The notes below the pieces were generated by a model that saw only the letters and a list, made by a program, of their open reading frames with translations, did no database searches and had not been told where the DNA came from. This document shows, in pieces, positions 11,365 to 22,315 of a DNA stretch of 64,000 bases. This DNA is from Tetrastigma voinierianum (taxonomy: Eukaryota; Streptophyta; Magnoliopsida; Vitales; Vitaceae): contig JAEQBH010006373.1 of the NCBI GenBank assembly GCA_016808115.1, positions 85,165 to 149,164 on the forward strand, read 5' to 3'. Each line of letters begins with the position of its first letter. Position 1 is the stretch's first letter. Made by a program: the position numbers and the translations under genes.

Positions 11365-12739
11365 AGGTAAGCGATTACCTAAGAGGAACTTTCGGGTGTG
11401 GGTATCCGCAAGTATGAGATGTGATACTAGTTTGTGTAGCTAGGTATCAAGAGTCTAATTACAGTCTGGCCCATTGTTGGGCATGGGTTAAATCATTGCA
11501 TGGGTGCATGGGGTGCATTATATGTTTGTGTTCCTAACATGCTCAAAATGTTTGTGTGTTACAAATTGTGTGAAAAATATGCATGACAGGATGTATATAG
11601 TAAAGGATGGACACTAGGGTTAGAGAACATAACCTTAGATTTTGGAAAATAAATGAACATGATAGTTCGGGAACTAATACTTATTAGTGTTTGGCATTAT
11701 GCACCCTTATGAGAAATAAGAAAAGAAATCTCAATTTTCTATTTGACATGTGTCGATGGCAAGTTGAGGGAAAGGGGGCGTGGGTTCAATAGATCGAAAA
11801 TATTGGAGGCTAGTGGAGATCACCTCGATAAAAGATAAGGCAAAAAGCGAGCAATTCCAACTAGAGGAATTGAATCAAAGTATGGTGGGATTGGGTTAAG
11901 GCCTTGGGGGACATAGAGGCAATGACATGGGGAGAGTTCCATGAGCTCTCCATGGGCATTTCCGACAACTGCTAGACATGCAAAGGCTCGAGAGTTCCTA
12001 GAGCTAAAGGAAGGAACAATAGCTTGGTGTTAGAGTGTGGCTAAGTTCCACTTAGGAGTTAGCAGTTTTCTGACTATGTGGCCACCGACATGGCGAGGTG
12101 AGAAATTTGATGATGGTCTGGGAGTATCCATCGGAGCAAGATTGTGGGATTTATCCTCCATGAGATTGACTCATGGTCGGAGACGGCTGTACAGGATAGA
12201 GAGATTGATGACACCGCGGGCATCGTGATGCGGGTGTTAGTCCAAGAAGAGGGAGAATCGGTCTTAACTGGCTGAGAATAAAGTAAGAGGGACTTACGCT
12301 GTGAGGATTTTAAGGACCGGGGCTAAGCGAGGTTATTAGGGCCCAGGTCAAGAGTCGGGGCATCTAGCCGGGTGTGTGACGGTGACATGCATCATTACCC
12401 CACTTAGCCTTGACATGAGATGAGATTACTTTATGGAGGTAAGGATCCTAGGGTTATGGGACACCTCGGTCCCGATCATCAGTGGGACATGCACATACAC
12501 AGTTTGTCTCTCCTTACCCGGCATGGGCGAGGAGCCGTGTGCTGTCCGATCCCGGGGTGTGCCACGAGGCCGCCGTTATTTCGTAGACGGGCCAGAGAGG
12601 GGCGGGGCATGGGTCAGGAATTAGATTGCAGGGGCTCATAGGTCGGGACTTCGGGGACCCCCCGGGGGCCTGTCTACACCATTACCTCAGGCCCGAGACC
12701 GGCCCGGATCAATCAATTATTCAAGGTATGTTTCTACTA
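11365..12739 (+). pseudogene. Internal remnant with gag core, split element
   Basis: Only part of gag is recognisable. Around 11797-11905 the bases can be read in shifting frames as KILEA-VEITS, FQLE and a W-W-rich segment. This matches the gag phrase also found at 52393-52520 (VLEAMEITS ... GAPKWWKWARTS). The rest, to about 12739, has no domain that I can identify; two overlapping frames at 12420-12641 look like noise. Protease, RT and integrase are absent, so a large internal deletion separates gag from the 3' LTR. Confidence 0.45.
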
Positions 12740-14355
12740 TACCCCATGGAGCAGAATGTCTTTTACGAAAAATGGCAAAGATAGTAAAAATTGCCAAAAT
12801 GGATCAGAGAAGCCTAGAAAATTGTTTAGATCTCGGATGATAAAACGGACTTCACCGTTGGATTCGTCTCGCGAAATCTAGTTACCCAGATGAATTTCAT
12901 TAAATTGAACAAGCCAAATTTTCCGCAGTTTTTCGAAATGTTGGGTGCCTTATGACCCAAATGGGATTTTGAGGAACAATCTTGAAAATTAGAATAAATA
13001 AATTAGGTAAATTTCATTTAAAAATAAATTGAACTTGGTAGGATGAAATAAAATATTTCGAGCAAAAAGCGGAACAAAGGGTTGCGAACACGACAGTGCA
13101 GCGTGGGCGCTGTCTTTAAAACTTAAGGATAAGTTAGAAAAGGTCAAATTGGAGAGAGCATGAGGGGATTTGCTATTGAAAAAAAAAAATAGAAACGTGA
13201 GAGAAAGAAATAAAGCATTGGGTGTCAATGTGTGTGCTCTAACATGTTGACATGAGATGAACTGTTTTATGCAATGGCCATTGCATGGCTTGCTTGTGTG
13301 TGTCATTGCTTGATCATAGAATGACATGTTGAATGTGAATGTCGAAATATGTGCATGCATGATAGGTTGACATGAATGACATGATTTATGGAAGTCACAT
13401 GCAAATGATGTGATTGTCCATGACATCGGTAAGTAGTGTGGATTGTGTTGTTCATGTAGCATTCATTATGCATGTGACATGATATAACATGCAATGGCAT
13501 GTTGCACTGCATAAGCATGGGGACATCGCATTAAATGGGTGTGAGTGCATGGTTGGTAATCGACATATTGTGTTTGGTGTTCGATGGTGGGCTACCGATT
13601 AAAATGCAAGCGTCAAGAAATGAGTCTCATGGTTGCATAAAAGAAGAAAAAGGAAATGAAAAATACGTGTGTTGTGTGTATATGAAGGGATGGATCTTTC
13701 ACGTGTGAAAAACTCAGTATTCTTGGTTAGACATATGTATCCAGTGATGAAAGTTTGTGAAAGTGTTGGAAGGCATGTGAAGCCTACGGTGAGACCCTGA
13801 AAATTTGCTACTCACAAAAACACATGGGACTTGGTAAAAAGAAGTGAATATTAGAGTTTGTCTAATGGATTTTGATTTATAAAGCAAAAAGCTTTTGTTT
13901 AGGAAAAATGGTCATTGATGGAGCATAAATGACGATTTTCACACTTAGCATATGCATGTGTGAGGGAGTTGGTGAGGACTCGGGACATGGGAAAGGTGAG
14001 TCACATTCTCATCCATGGGATGTAGACATTTTAGTTGGAATGTGTATGTTTTTACTTGAATGTGTGAATTAACATTGCATGTGCATAGGTGGGAGTAGCC
14101 GCTTTGTAAAAATTATTCTCTCTTGGGCATTTGCTCACCCAGTCGGTGGGACCATATTTTAGGTGCAGAGTGTGGTACGGATAGCCTTCTTTGAATCGTG
14201 ATTTTTGAAGAAGCCGAGGATGTAGTTTGATAAATATTTTTGTAAACAATATTAGAACAAGCTAGTTTTAATATGTTACGTATAAAGTGTTTGCAATAAA
14301 CTCATATGGACTATTGTGATATAGTTGTATATTGTGGATATGGGCAAATGGACTA
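12740..14355 (+). repeat. 3' LTR of the split element, first piece
   Basis: The start shows the LTR block 'gaagcctagaaaattg', 'tagatctcggatga' and 'cgcgaaatctag' (12810-12888) shared with other LTRs here. From 13583 it parallels 10361-11120. It breaks off after 'gggcaaatggac' (14355) and resumes at 22129. His/Met-rich minus-strand frames at 12989-13518 are artefacts of CATG-rich DNA. Confidence 0.7.
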
Positions 14356-14418
14356 CAGTGAGACACCACTTCTCGAGAGTCGGGCATGATTGAGGCGGAT
14401 CAGAACCTGTTCCGGGGT

Positions 14419-14431
14419 GCTCACGATACCA
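14419..14431 (-). promoter_or_regulatory. Primer binding site, minus strand
   Basis: GCTCACGATACCA is the complement of TGGTATCGTGAGC, close to TGGTATCAGAGC. It lies 7 bases left of the LTR terminus TGTGACACCCC (14439), the correct place for a minus-strand element whose internal region extends to the left. Only about 80 bp of that internal region remain. Confidence 0.55.
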
Positions 14432-14438
14432 CTAACCT

Positions 14439-17400
14439 TGTGACACCCCTTCTGGTCGGAGCCTAATTGGGTAGATTAGGAATAGGATCAGGATGATATG
14501 TTTTCTATAACTTATAAACTGAAGCTTCATTCATATAATGTTAAACATTTAACTTGAACCATGATACGTAACAGCCCGGATTACAAAATACATATCTGAC
14601 TCCATATATGGAGTGTTCAACATTTACATTGTTTACAAAAGGCATATCGTTATACGAAAATCTTCAGTGGACCCACAGTGATGTCATGACCTTGGCTGGC
14701 TGATGTGGACTAGTGCTACCCCTCACTGGTTTCCTCTTACGTATGTACCGCGAGATGAAACGCTCGATGCTAGAAACATAGCTTGAGAACAGAATTCCCA
14801 CATATGGACCGACCTCTAAAGGGTCATCCCACTTTAAACGTATGCATATATTTATGACACATATATTTATCCATTTCTCATGTCTACTTTCTTTTCTCAT
14901 AACAATTTTCTTTTCTTATCATATTTCATATACTTTTCGTGTCATTTTATACTGTATTTCTTGTTCTTGTAACTATATATTAACATCGTATAGGAGTGTT
15001 ATGCTTCTCATATCATATACTTTATACATTCCTTTACATATACTTTTCATTTTCTTTTATGTTCGTAATGCGCAAATACACCACAAAAGTGGATACGGGG
15101 AGGCCAGCGTATGTACGAAGAATCTTATCACTGTATGAAGACAGTGATGCTTTTGTTGATTAGTGCCCAAAAGTGATATTTTGAGACCATGTTTATCGGG
15201 TTTTGAGAACTTTTTGTGTACTAATCAGCGTAATTAACCCAATTGGCACATCGATGTCAGGCTATACTACTAATCATTTTTGTGGAAATTTGTTTTTTAT
15301 AGTTTTTGCAAGATAGTAAAGAAAAAGTTCAAGCCCGATCAAACGAGAAGAATCCGAAGCCGAAGTGGCTCACGAAGTCGGGAAGGAAGTGGAGCCATAA
15401 GCTGAGAAACTTGGAACTTTGTAGAAATTTTTGTAGGGTTGTGAATTTTCGCAGCCTATGATGCCTCGATTTTGACCCTACGAGTTAGCCCCTTTTGTGA
15501 CTTTTTCCTAACGACCCCCCTATGTATTTATGGTAGTTCGGCATTTTGTAATTTCTCTTGACTTTGAAGCGTATATAGCCTCAATCAAGCTCGTACAAGG
15601 ACGGGATGTAATAAGAGTGAGCCAAAGCTTGCAGTTCTCCCACTTTTCATCTTATCTTTGATTTTCTCCCCTCTTTCCTTCATTTTCTACTTTTGCCAGC
15701 ACCCCTTGAGAGTTGACAACTCAAGGGATGGTTACCTAGAGGCTCCCACATCATCATGAAGAGGAAGGCCACTAGGCCAAATTTTTGAGGAAATGGCCCC
15801 GGTGTCCTCTATTTTTCAAACGCATGCAAGTATGATCATTTATGTCTTTTTGTATCTTGCCTCGGCCTTAGAATTCTTACGATGTACCACGATTGGCGGT
15901 GCCCAGCAAGATTTTAGGCTCGATGGATGCTTACCACTAGATCCGCGAGGCTCGCTTAGATACCATTTATTTGCCTCTGTGAGGTTAGGTGAAGGATCAT
16001 TTTCTTGCTTTTTGAAACATAAATGACCAATAAATGCTCTATCTCAGAAAAGAAGCTTTAGGGTTCAGTTTTATGGCTAAATGAAGATCCGGTTAGGGAA
16101 ATGATTATAGGTCATCCTCCCAGCCGCGAGGAGAAAGGGCACGAGGACCCCTCAGTCCGCACTAGAAAGGCTTCAAACCCGGTGGCTTTGAGACTTGAGG
16201 AGTTAGTTTGCATTCTATTTCATTTTGTTTGAAGTTTTCAAACCACCAATCTGCTTGTTTTTAAAAAACCCCAAATCAAAGTGAAATCACCATTTTCATC
16301 AAGCGCTGAATCATTTTGTCTGAAAAAAACCCATCCCACTGAGGTTTGACCACTAAAACCAACATCTTTGTAGTAGCTTTCTTGTAATTTGTGGGTGAGT
16401 TACAAATATTGTTGATTCGAGTACCTCTTCTGCGGTACGAATCATCGTATGACCCGAGAAGCGGGGCGGCTTATGGTAATCGAATGGGATCATATGTCAT
16501 TTACCCAAAAGCGGGGCCTCGATACATGTATTTGGCATCTTTGTATACTGTGTCCCTACTGGGCATGCCTATCTACCCAAACTACGGTCATAGCGGCCCG
16601 ATTAGTATTATTATGTTTTCTTAATAATCTTTCATGTATTAAAAAGATATCTCATATACACTGAATACCTCACGATATCATGTATTACTTAGGAGATATT
16701 AATTATCAAATAATCTATTATACATGTTGAAGGCTGTACTTTTCATATAACAAAATTTATATCTACTTATTTTACTTTTAATAGAATTATACTTGTTTAG
16801 GAACTTACTATCTATCATAGGGCATTAGGATTTGCTACGCATCAAACCTTGGCCAGAATTACGGTCGTTTTTTTTTATAGTTTCACTCTTATTTGAACCC
16901 CCATTAGTCATGCACTAGGGTTCCTATACTATTGGTATAAGAAGTTGGGCTTAAAAATGTCAAAATACAGAAATCCAGGACTCTGAACAATGGGTATCGA
17001 TACCACTTGGTGGGTACCGGTCAGGCTCGATTCGTGAGTGAGTGAAGTGCGATGCCACTTTGGATGAATGGGTGTCATTTGGATCTATGCGCCAAGTGAG
17101 TGCAGGGTTTTTCTACAATTACGGTCTTGAGTACTAGTCGCGGAAATTGCCCGAATGCGAGATTTTCTATTTTACTCGCTTTTCTTCCATACTCTTCCTC
17201 TAATTCCATCTTACTTCAAAAACCTATCATGAATTCCTCCCAAACAACTCTAAAATAGATTCATAACCCATTTATCAATAAACTTATGAAGAAGATTAGT
17301 TAGGGGTTTGTTATAAACCCAAACTCAATTACTTGTAATTAAACCCAAAATCTATTCTCAAGGGAGGACTCCATGCTCAACTTATACAAACTAGGGTTTT

Positions 17401-17843
17401 ATCAACCACCTCAAGCAATTCTAGGGGTTAGGATGAAATCTAACTAAACCCTAGGTTTGGAACAAGCTATTGTCATACAATTCCCATGAAATCCATACAA
17501 TTTCATGGGAAATCCATACAAACTTTAGAATTCATACCCAAAACCCTACTAATTCCATACCTTTGATCTTCATTAAACTCCTCTTCTCGTTCTCTTCTTG
17601 TAGCACTATGCCTCTCTTCTCTTCCAGCCTTCTTACTTTACGTTTTGTTCTCTCACAAATGAGAGAACAAACTTGATCTTATCTCTTTTTATTAGTTTCA
17701 CTTTCCTTTATTTACTCATTAGTCTCTCATCTTCATTTATTTTAATTCAACTTATACTATACTCACACTTTTGGCATACGATCTTGTAAGTTATGACCCT
17801 TAGGTCTAAATTGGTAAATGACCCGATTTACCATTGTCTTTGC
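14439..17843 (-). repeat. Left LTR of the minus-strand complex, with nested insert
   Basis: The terminus TGTGACACCCC is at 14439. The portion 16500-17843 aligns well with 20730-21990, for example 'attatgttttcttaataatc', 'caaataatctattatacatg', 'gttataaacccaaactcaa' and 'ctcacaaatgagagaacaaa'. The alignment stops at 'accattgtcttt' (about 17843), so some 140-290 bp of the expected end are missing. The ~15137-16380 interval does not belong to this LTR. Confidence 0.6.
15137..16380 (+). mobile_element. LTR-like insertion of a different family
   Basis: The block begins with 'gatgcttttgttgattagtg' and 'cccaaaagtgatattttgag'. It has a TATA-like 'gcgtatatagcc' (15569-15580) and a 'gggatgtaataagagtg' stretch, followed by a long CT-rich segment. 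It ends near 'ggtttgaccactaaaacc'. This U3-R-U5-like order suggests a solo LTR, possibly of a Tat/Athila-type Ty3 element. No partner LTR or clear TSD was found. The frame at 15793-16026 has no recognisable domain. Confidence 0.4.
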
Positions 17844-19148
17844 GAATGATCAGGACGAGTTTAGGCTAAAGTTTCCGCGTTGTTTGGAGATAGTCGGGCG
17901 GGGATTTTATTTGTCTGGACCTTCTCCGAGGAGTTTGGTTTTGATCCACTAGACTGATGTCTTTAGGTTTGTGGTGTGTTTGGTAGTATCCCGATAATTC
18001 GGTGACGAGCCAGGTAGAATGAAACGGGTGTCTATTTTATGTCGGTCCGAGATTTGGGCCATTTTGTGTGTTATTGTTGTAAAATATTAAATAACATGTT
18101 GTTGTGTGTAAAAATCATGCTAATATATGCTAGTTGATGTATTAACATGAATTGCATAGATGTAAATTATATGTAAAAATTATAATTGTCCATGGTGTAT
18201 TAATGTTTCATGTAGCACTCATATATACATGTAACATGAAGGAAAATGCATTGGCATCATGCATTTCATATGCATGGTCACATTGCGTCGAGTGGGTGTG
18301 GGTGCATGGTATTGAGTATTCACCGGTGTTGGTGAATGGGTCGTGAGCTCGGAAAATGGAACAAAGTCCAAGATTGAGACTCATGGGAGTGTAAATTGAT
18401 CAAAATGATAAATTACATGTTTTAGGCGGAGCAAGTTGGGGTAGATTCCCCTCCAGGGTGAAAGACCAAAATGTTATTCATGGTTAGACATGATTCCCGA
18501 CGATGTAAGTTCGCGAAAATGTTGGAAAGACGTGCAGCGTCCTACGATTGAAAACCGAAGAATTAGTGGCCCGTAAAGAAAGAAAATCATGATTTAATAA
18601 ATTAAAGATTGGAGGTTGTCGATGGGTTGAGTCATTGGGTTAAACAACCGTCGACTTGTTTTTACTTGGCATTTCAGGTGTGAGGGGGTCGGTTGGGACT
18701 CGGGTTGTGAGTATGAGGAATTCGCGTCATGCGTGCGCGAAGACATTTCATATAATGTTGTATAAATTGTACGAAATGTGATTGATGTTTATGTATGCCG
18801 TGCATGTACATTTAGGTGGGGAGTAACCCTTGTAGGAGATTACCACTACTGGGCTTTGCTCACCCGTCGTGGGACCCCCTTTCAGGTACAGGTTCAGTGC
18901 AGGTGGCTGACTCGCATATGGGATGAGAGCTAGATATAGTTCATGTATACCTTTTTGTTGTATAAAAGGACTGTAAATGGACTGTTGATTAAATAGTCTA
19001 TCATATATTTTTGTATATTAGTGAATTAAATATGCAGGAATAAGTCTCAATATATTGAAACCAGTGAGTGTGATATTAGGACACGGAATATCCACGAGGT
19101 TTTCCCGGAGTTGAGTTGTCAAACGGGACCCCGAGGATAGGGGTGTCC
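17843..19148 (+). repeat. LTR fragment of the common chromovirus-like family
   Basis: In order it shows 'gatgtctttaggtttgtggt' (17956), 'attaaataacatgttgttgt' (18087), 'ggtgaatgggtcgtgagctc', 'aggtggggagtaacccttgt' (18812) with 'cactactgggctttgctcac', 'ggaccccctttcaggt', and a terminal 'gggaccccgaggataggggt' (19122). It replaces the RT-RNase H-integrase part of the minus-strand element, whose pol stops at ~19150. No primer site follows, so it is a solo or truncated LTR. Confidence 0.6.
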
Positions 19149-19149
19149 G

Positions 19150-19822
19150 CGAGCCATCATGCGGTGCCACTAGATATCGGGACGTTTCACGGCATAATTT
19201 CTATGGCTAAGTCACCTCCCTCTCGGTGGAATCTTTGGGTAACTCTTAACAGGGGACATATGGAAATTCCGCCTGCGGAATCGTTTCTACGTCAGCTTGA
19301 CCTTTCTTGGAATTAAGTATCGCAGCGAAGAATGTGTCCGCATCCTTCGTCATAAATCTCTAGCTTGCATGCGGAGATCACATTGGACGTACTTGTTCTA
19401 ATGCCTTGTACTATCATAATGCGATTGAGCAATACTTAACACTACTATCTTTGTTGACCACGGAGTGCGATAGCTCGGTGCTTAGACAGCCAATCCATTC
19501 CCATAATCAAGTCAAATTCTCGAAATGGTAAGGGTATCAAATCAGTTAGAAACTCTCTTGCTTGTATAACAATAGGGCAATTTCTGTATACGCTATTTAC
19601 ACGAATACTATGCCCCAATGGACTAGTCACATGCATGTCATATATTAATTTCTCCATCGCTGGTATCTTATCAAATACATCCCCGATGCATACATATGAA
19701 TGGGTAGAACCAGGGTTAATCAGTGCATGCATCTCAATATCATATAGAGAAAATATAACAGCAATCACTTCAGGAGCATCCTGATCCTCGCGAGCCTTTA
19801 TCGCATATGCTCGTGCTGGCAC
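19150..19822 (-). pseudogene. Protease and protease-RT linker, minus strand
   Basis: The frame at 19822-19445 encodes a Ty3/gypsy retropepsin. The catalytic loop region reads INPGSTHSYVC (usual D-P/T-G-S/A-T-H; the catalytic Asp reads Asn here). It ends with the conserved FDLIMGMDWLSKHRA. Past a stop, 19440-19150 continues in broken frames with TKDADTFFAAILNSKKGQAD and a run that fits the linker ending in the E-L-P-G-L-P-P type segment before RT. Pol is then cut by the LTR fragment at 19148. The protease would process Gag-Pol. The Asp-to-Asn change alone would inactivate it unless it is a read error. Confidence 0.75.
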
Positions 19823-20153
19823 TCAAGGCATAGGACGATCCTGCGTCCCCGACAGCTGTACCTCCTCGTCACCCCATCAGCGGCTCACGGCCTCCTCGAC
19901 ACTCTACCTCACATCTGCAGTCGACGGCGGTGTCGCGGACCTCTCTCACACTATTACTCAGGGATTCCTATTGTCTTGACTCTTTGGGACAATTTTCCAT
20001 CAAATGTTAGGTGCTTCCCTACGAGAGCACCTCCACGTCAACAATGCAAACCCACAAATTTAGGTAGGTGGCGATGAGGGCACTGCGAAATTTCTTCTTG
20101 TCAATGAAGCACCTCTCTGCACGTACTCGGTGTTACATTGGACCCACATAACT

Positions 20154-20620
20154 CTACCTCGTAGCGAAACTATATTCTGATTGAGTTGGAGATTCTCTAG
20201 CTCTTTTCCTTGAGAAAGACGAAGCTCCTTTAGAAAACTTCTTATTTTGAGATCTTTCTTTGCTGCTAGTTTCTAGTCTCTCTATTTTCATTGTAGCTTG
20301 GACTAACTGATATAAATCCACTGTTTGGAGAGAAGTCATAGGTGCCAAATACCTTTTGATGGAATCATGCAGTCTATCCTCAAATTGCCTACACCCGAAA
20401 TGCAGTGAGGGACCAACTGGGTGCATACTTGTTGAGATGGCCCGAATTCTTTCTCATATTCGACCCGTTGCAGAGTTCCTTTACTTGAATTCAGGAAGCG
20501 TGTTTCCACTTGGTGCTCCTGTACATCTCGGTAACGTATTTTGCCACGAACTCTTGGACAAAAACTCGAGTCATGGGATTTGGAATCCTTGGACTTCTCA
20601 GCTGGTTTTCCACTAGTCAT
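20154..20620 (-). pseudogene. Gag C-terminal part, minus strand
   Basis: Two overlapping minus frames carry gag: EKEFGPSQQVCTQLVPHC in one, and VDLYQLVQATMKIERLE followed by a Lys/Ser/Arg-rich tail (SKERSQNKKFSKGASSFSRK) in the other. The DLYQLVQATMKIE segment is typical of the region just before the zinc knuckle in Ty3/gypsy gag. The N-terminus and the primer site expected towards 20650 are missing, so a deletion joins gag directly to the shortened LTR. The distance to the protease (19822) is normal. Confidence 0.65.
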
Positions 20621-20649
20621 AGGCCTCGCTTTGCAATAATGGTGCCGCG

Positions 20650-22128
20650 TGATGCTCTTTGATCGGAGGCATCTAGCTTCCTCGATATTCTTTCTAACTT
20701 TTCTAGCAAAATGGATTTATGTGTCATCGATCAGAAACAGGCCTCGATATACGTATTTGTATGCTGCTGACACTATGTCCACTGTCAGTCATGCCTATCA
20801 CATCCTCCGACTACCACAGGTCACGAGGCGGGTAATCGGTGTTATTATGTTTTCTTAATAATCTTTCATGTATTAAGAAAGATATCTCATATACATGAAT
20901 ACCCTCTTGATATCATGTTTACTTAGGAGATATTCATTATCAAATAATCTATTATACATGTTGAACTGAACTTTTTCATATAAAAAATTTATCTACTCAT
21001 TTGTACTTTTAATAGAATTATACTTGTTAGGAACTTACTATCCTATCATAGGGCACATTAAGTTTGCCCACATCAAACATCTTGGCGAGAGCGAAGCTTC
21101 ATGATGTAATTACAATGCGTTTTTTTACTTAGTTTCTCTCTTATTTGAACCTAATTAGTCATTCACTAGGGTTCCTATACTTTGGTGTATGAATTTAGGC
21201 TTAAAAATGTCAAAATCTGAAATCGGAACATGAGAGACGTGGTACCGATACCATGGTAGGTGCCGATGCGAGCTAGGTTTTGGTGAGTAGTCGCGGAAAT
21301 TGCCCAGAAATGGCAAATTTTCCCTCTTTCACTCGCTTTTCAACTTCCATCTTTCTTTCCCTACATTCCATCTTACTTCTAAAACCTATCATGAATTCCT
21401 CCCGAAAAACTCTAAAATGGGTCGTAGCCCATTTATCGACAAACATGAAGATTAGTTGGGGTTTATTTATAAACCCAAATTCAGTACTTGTAATTAAGCC
21501 TAAAATCTTTACTCATAGGAGGTTAAAGCTGCTCAACTTAGCCACAAACTAAGGTTTTTATAGCCCTACCTCAGCAATTCTAGGGTTAGGATGAAATCCT
21601 AACTAAACCTAGGTTTTGGAGCAAACTCTTATCCATACAATTCCATGGAAATCCATACAATTTTATGGAAATCCATACAAACTTTAGAATTCCATACCCA
21701 AAACCCTACTAATTCCATACCTTTGATCTTCTTTGAACTCCTCTTCTCCTTACCTTTGCTTCTTCTTCTTAACTACTCTTTCTCTTTACTCTTCCTTCCT
21801 CTTTACATTTTTGTTCTCTCACAAATGAGAGAACAAACTTGATCTTATCTCCTTTTTATTGATTTTACTTTCCTTTATTTACTCATTGGTCCCTCATCTT
21901 CATTTATTTGCAATTCAACTTATACTATACTCTACTTTGGCATACAATCTTATGATATTATGACCCTTAGGTCCTAAATTGGTAAATGACCAATTTACCC
22001 TTGTCTTTTGTATAAATTCCGGGTTTTTCTTATTTTATTTTTAGCATTATTTTATTCTGGAAAAATATACATTTACTGTTATTATACCCTAAACATGCTA
22101 TAAGACTGTCAGGGTATGATTTGGGGTG
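20650..22128 (-). repeat. Right LTR of the minus-strand complex
   Basis: It aligns with 16500-17843 and extends about 140-290 bp further to the true terminus at 22128 ('gatttggggtgttaca'). Beyond that, outer LTR sequence 'ccctgtgtggtcattactac' resumes. It lacks the 14439-15130 portion of the left LTR, so it has lost its own end next to gag. Small frames at 21280-21842 have no domain. Confidence 0.65.
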
Positions 22129-22315
22129 TTACACCCTGTGTGGTCATTACTACTTATGTTGAAACCCTGCATAGGTCATGGATATGTTCTTATACAGGTT
22201 GGATATTTGGTAGATCTCCTCGAAAAAAGGAGACTCTGCCCGATTTTTGTGAAAATGTAGATCCTGATAAATGGGACACAACAGTGTGGTATCGGGTTAC
22301 CCGAAATCAGTCATG
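22129..22315 (+). repeat. 3' LTR of the split element, second piece
   Basis: It matches 11117-11300 closely ('gtcattactactt', 'ggtcatggatatnttcttatac', 'tttgtgaaaat', 'ctgataaatgggac'). It is bounded by the two nested minus-strand elements. It proves both landed in the same LTR, 187 bp apart. Confidence 0.8.

Larger units (their letters stand above)
14356..22128 (-). mobile_element. Minus-strand Ty3/gypsy element complex nested in an LTR
   Basis: It contains two LTR copies in minus orientation (14439-17843, and 20650-22128). Gag and protease remnants between them read on the minus strand. A primer binding site complement lies left of the left LTR. The outer terminus at 22128 reads, on the minus strand, TGTAACACCCCAAATC, a normal LTR start. 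Two foreign pieces sit inside: an unrelated LTR-like block (~15137-16380) and an LTR fragment of the common family (17843-19148) that replaces most of pol. A primer site on the left of the left LTR suggests that LTR once headed a second element, i.e. a tandem LTR-internal-LTR-internal structure. Confidence 0.6.

Noticed and set aside
12989..13518. Met/His-rich minus-strand frames of 71 and 157 codons
   Set aside because: They lie in CATG-rich LTR sequence shared with other LTR copies and are not preserved there.
14842..15138. A 98-codon plus-strand frame with hydrophobic stretches resembling a membrane protein
   Set aside because: The Phe/Ile/Tyr-rich reading comes from TTT/TAT/CAT-rich LTR sequence. 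No start context or homologous frame exists in the partner LTR.
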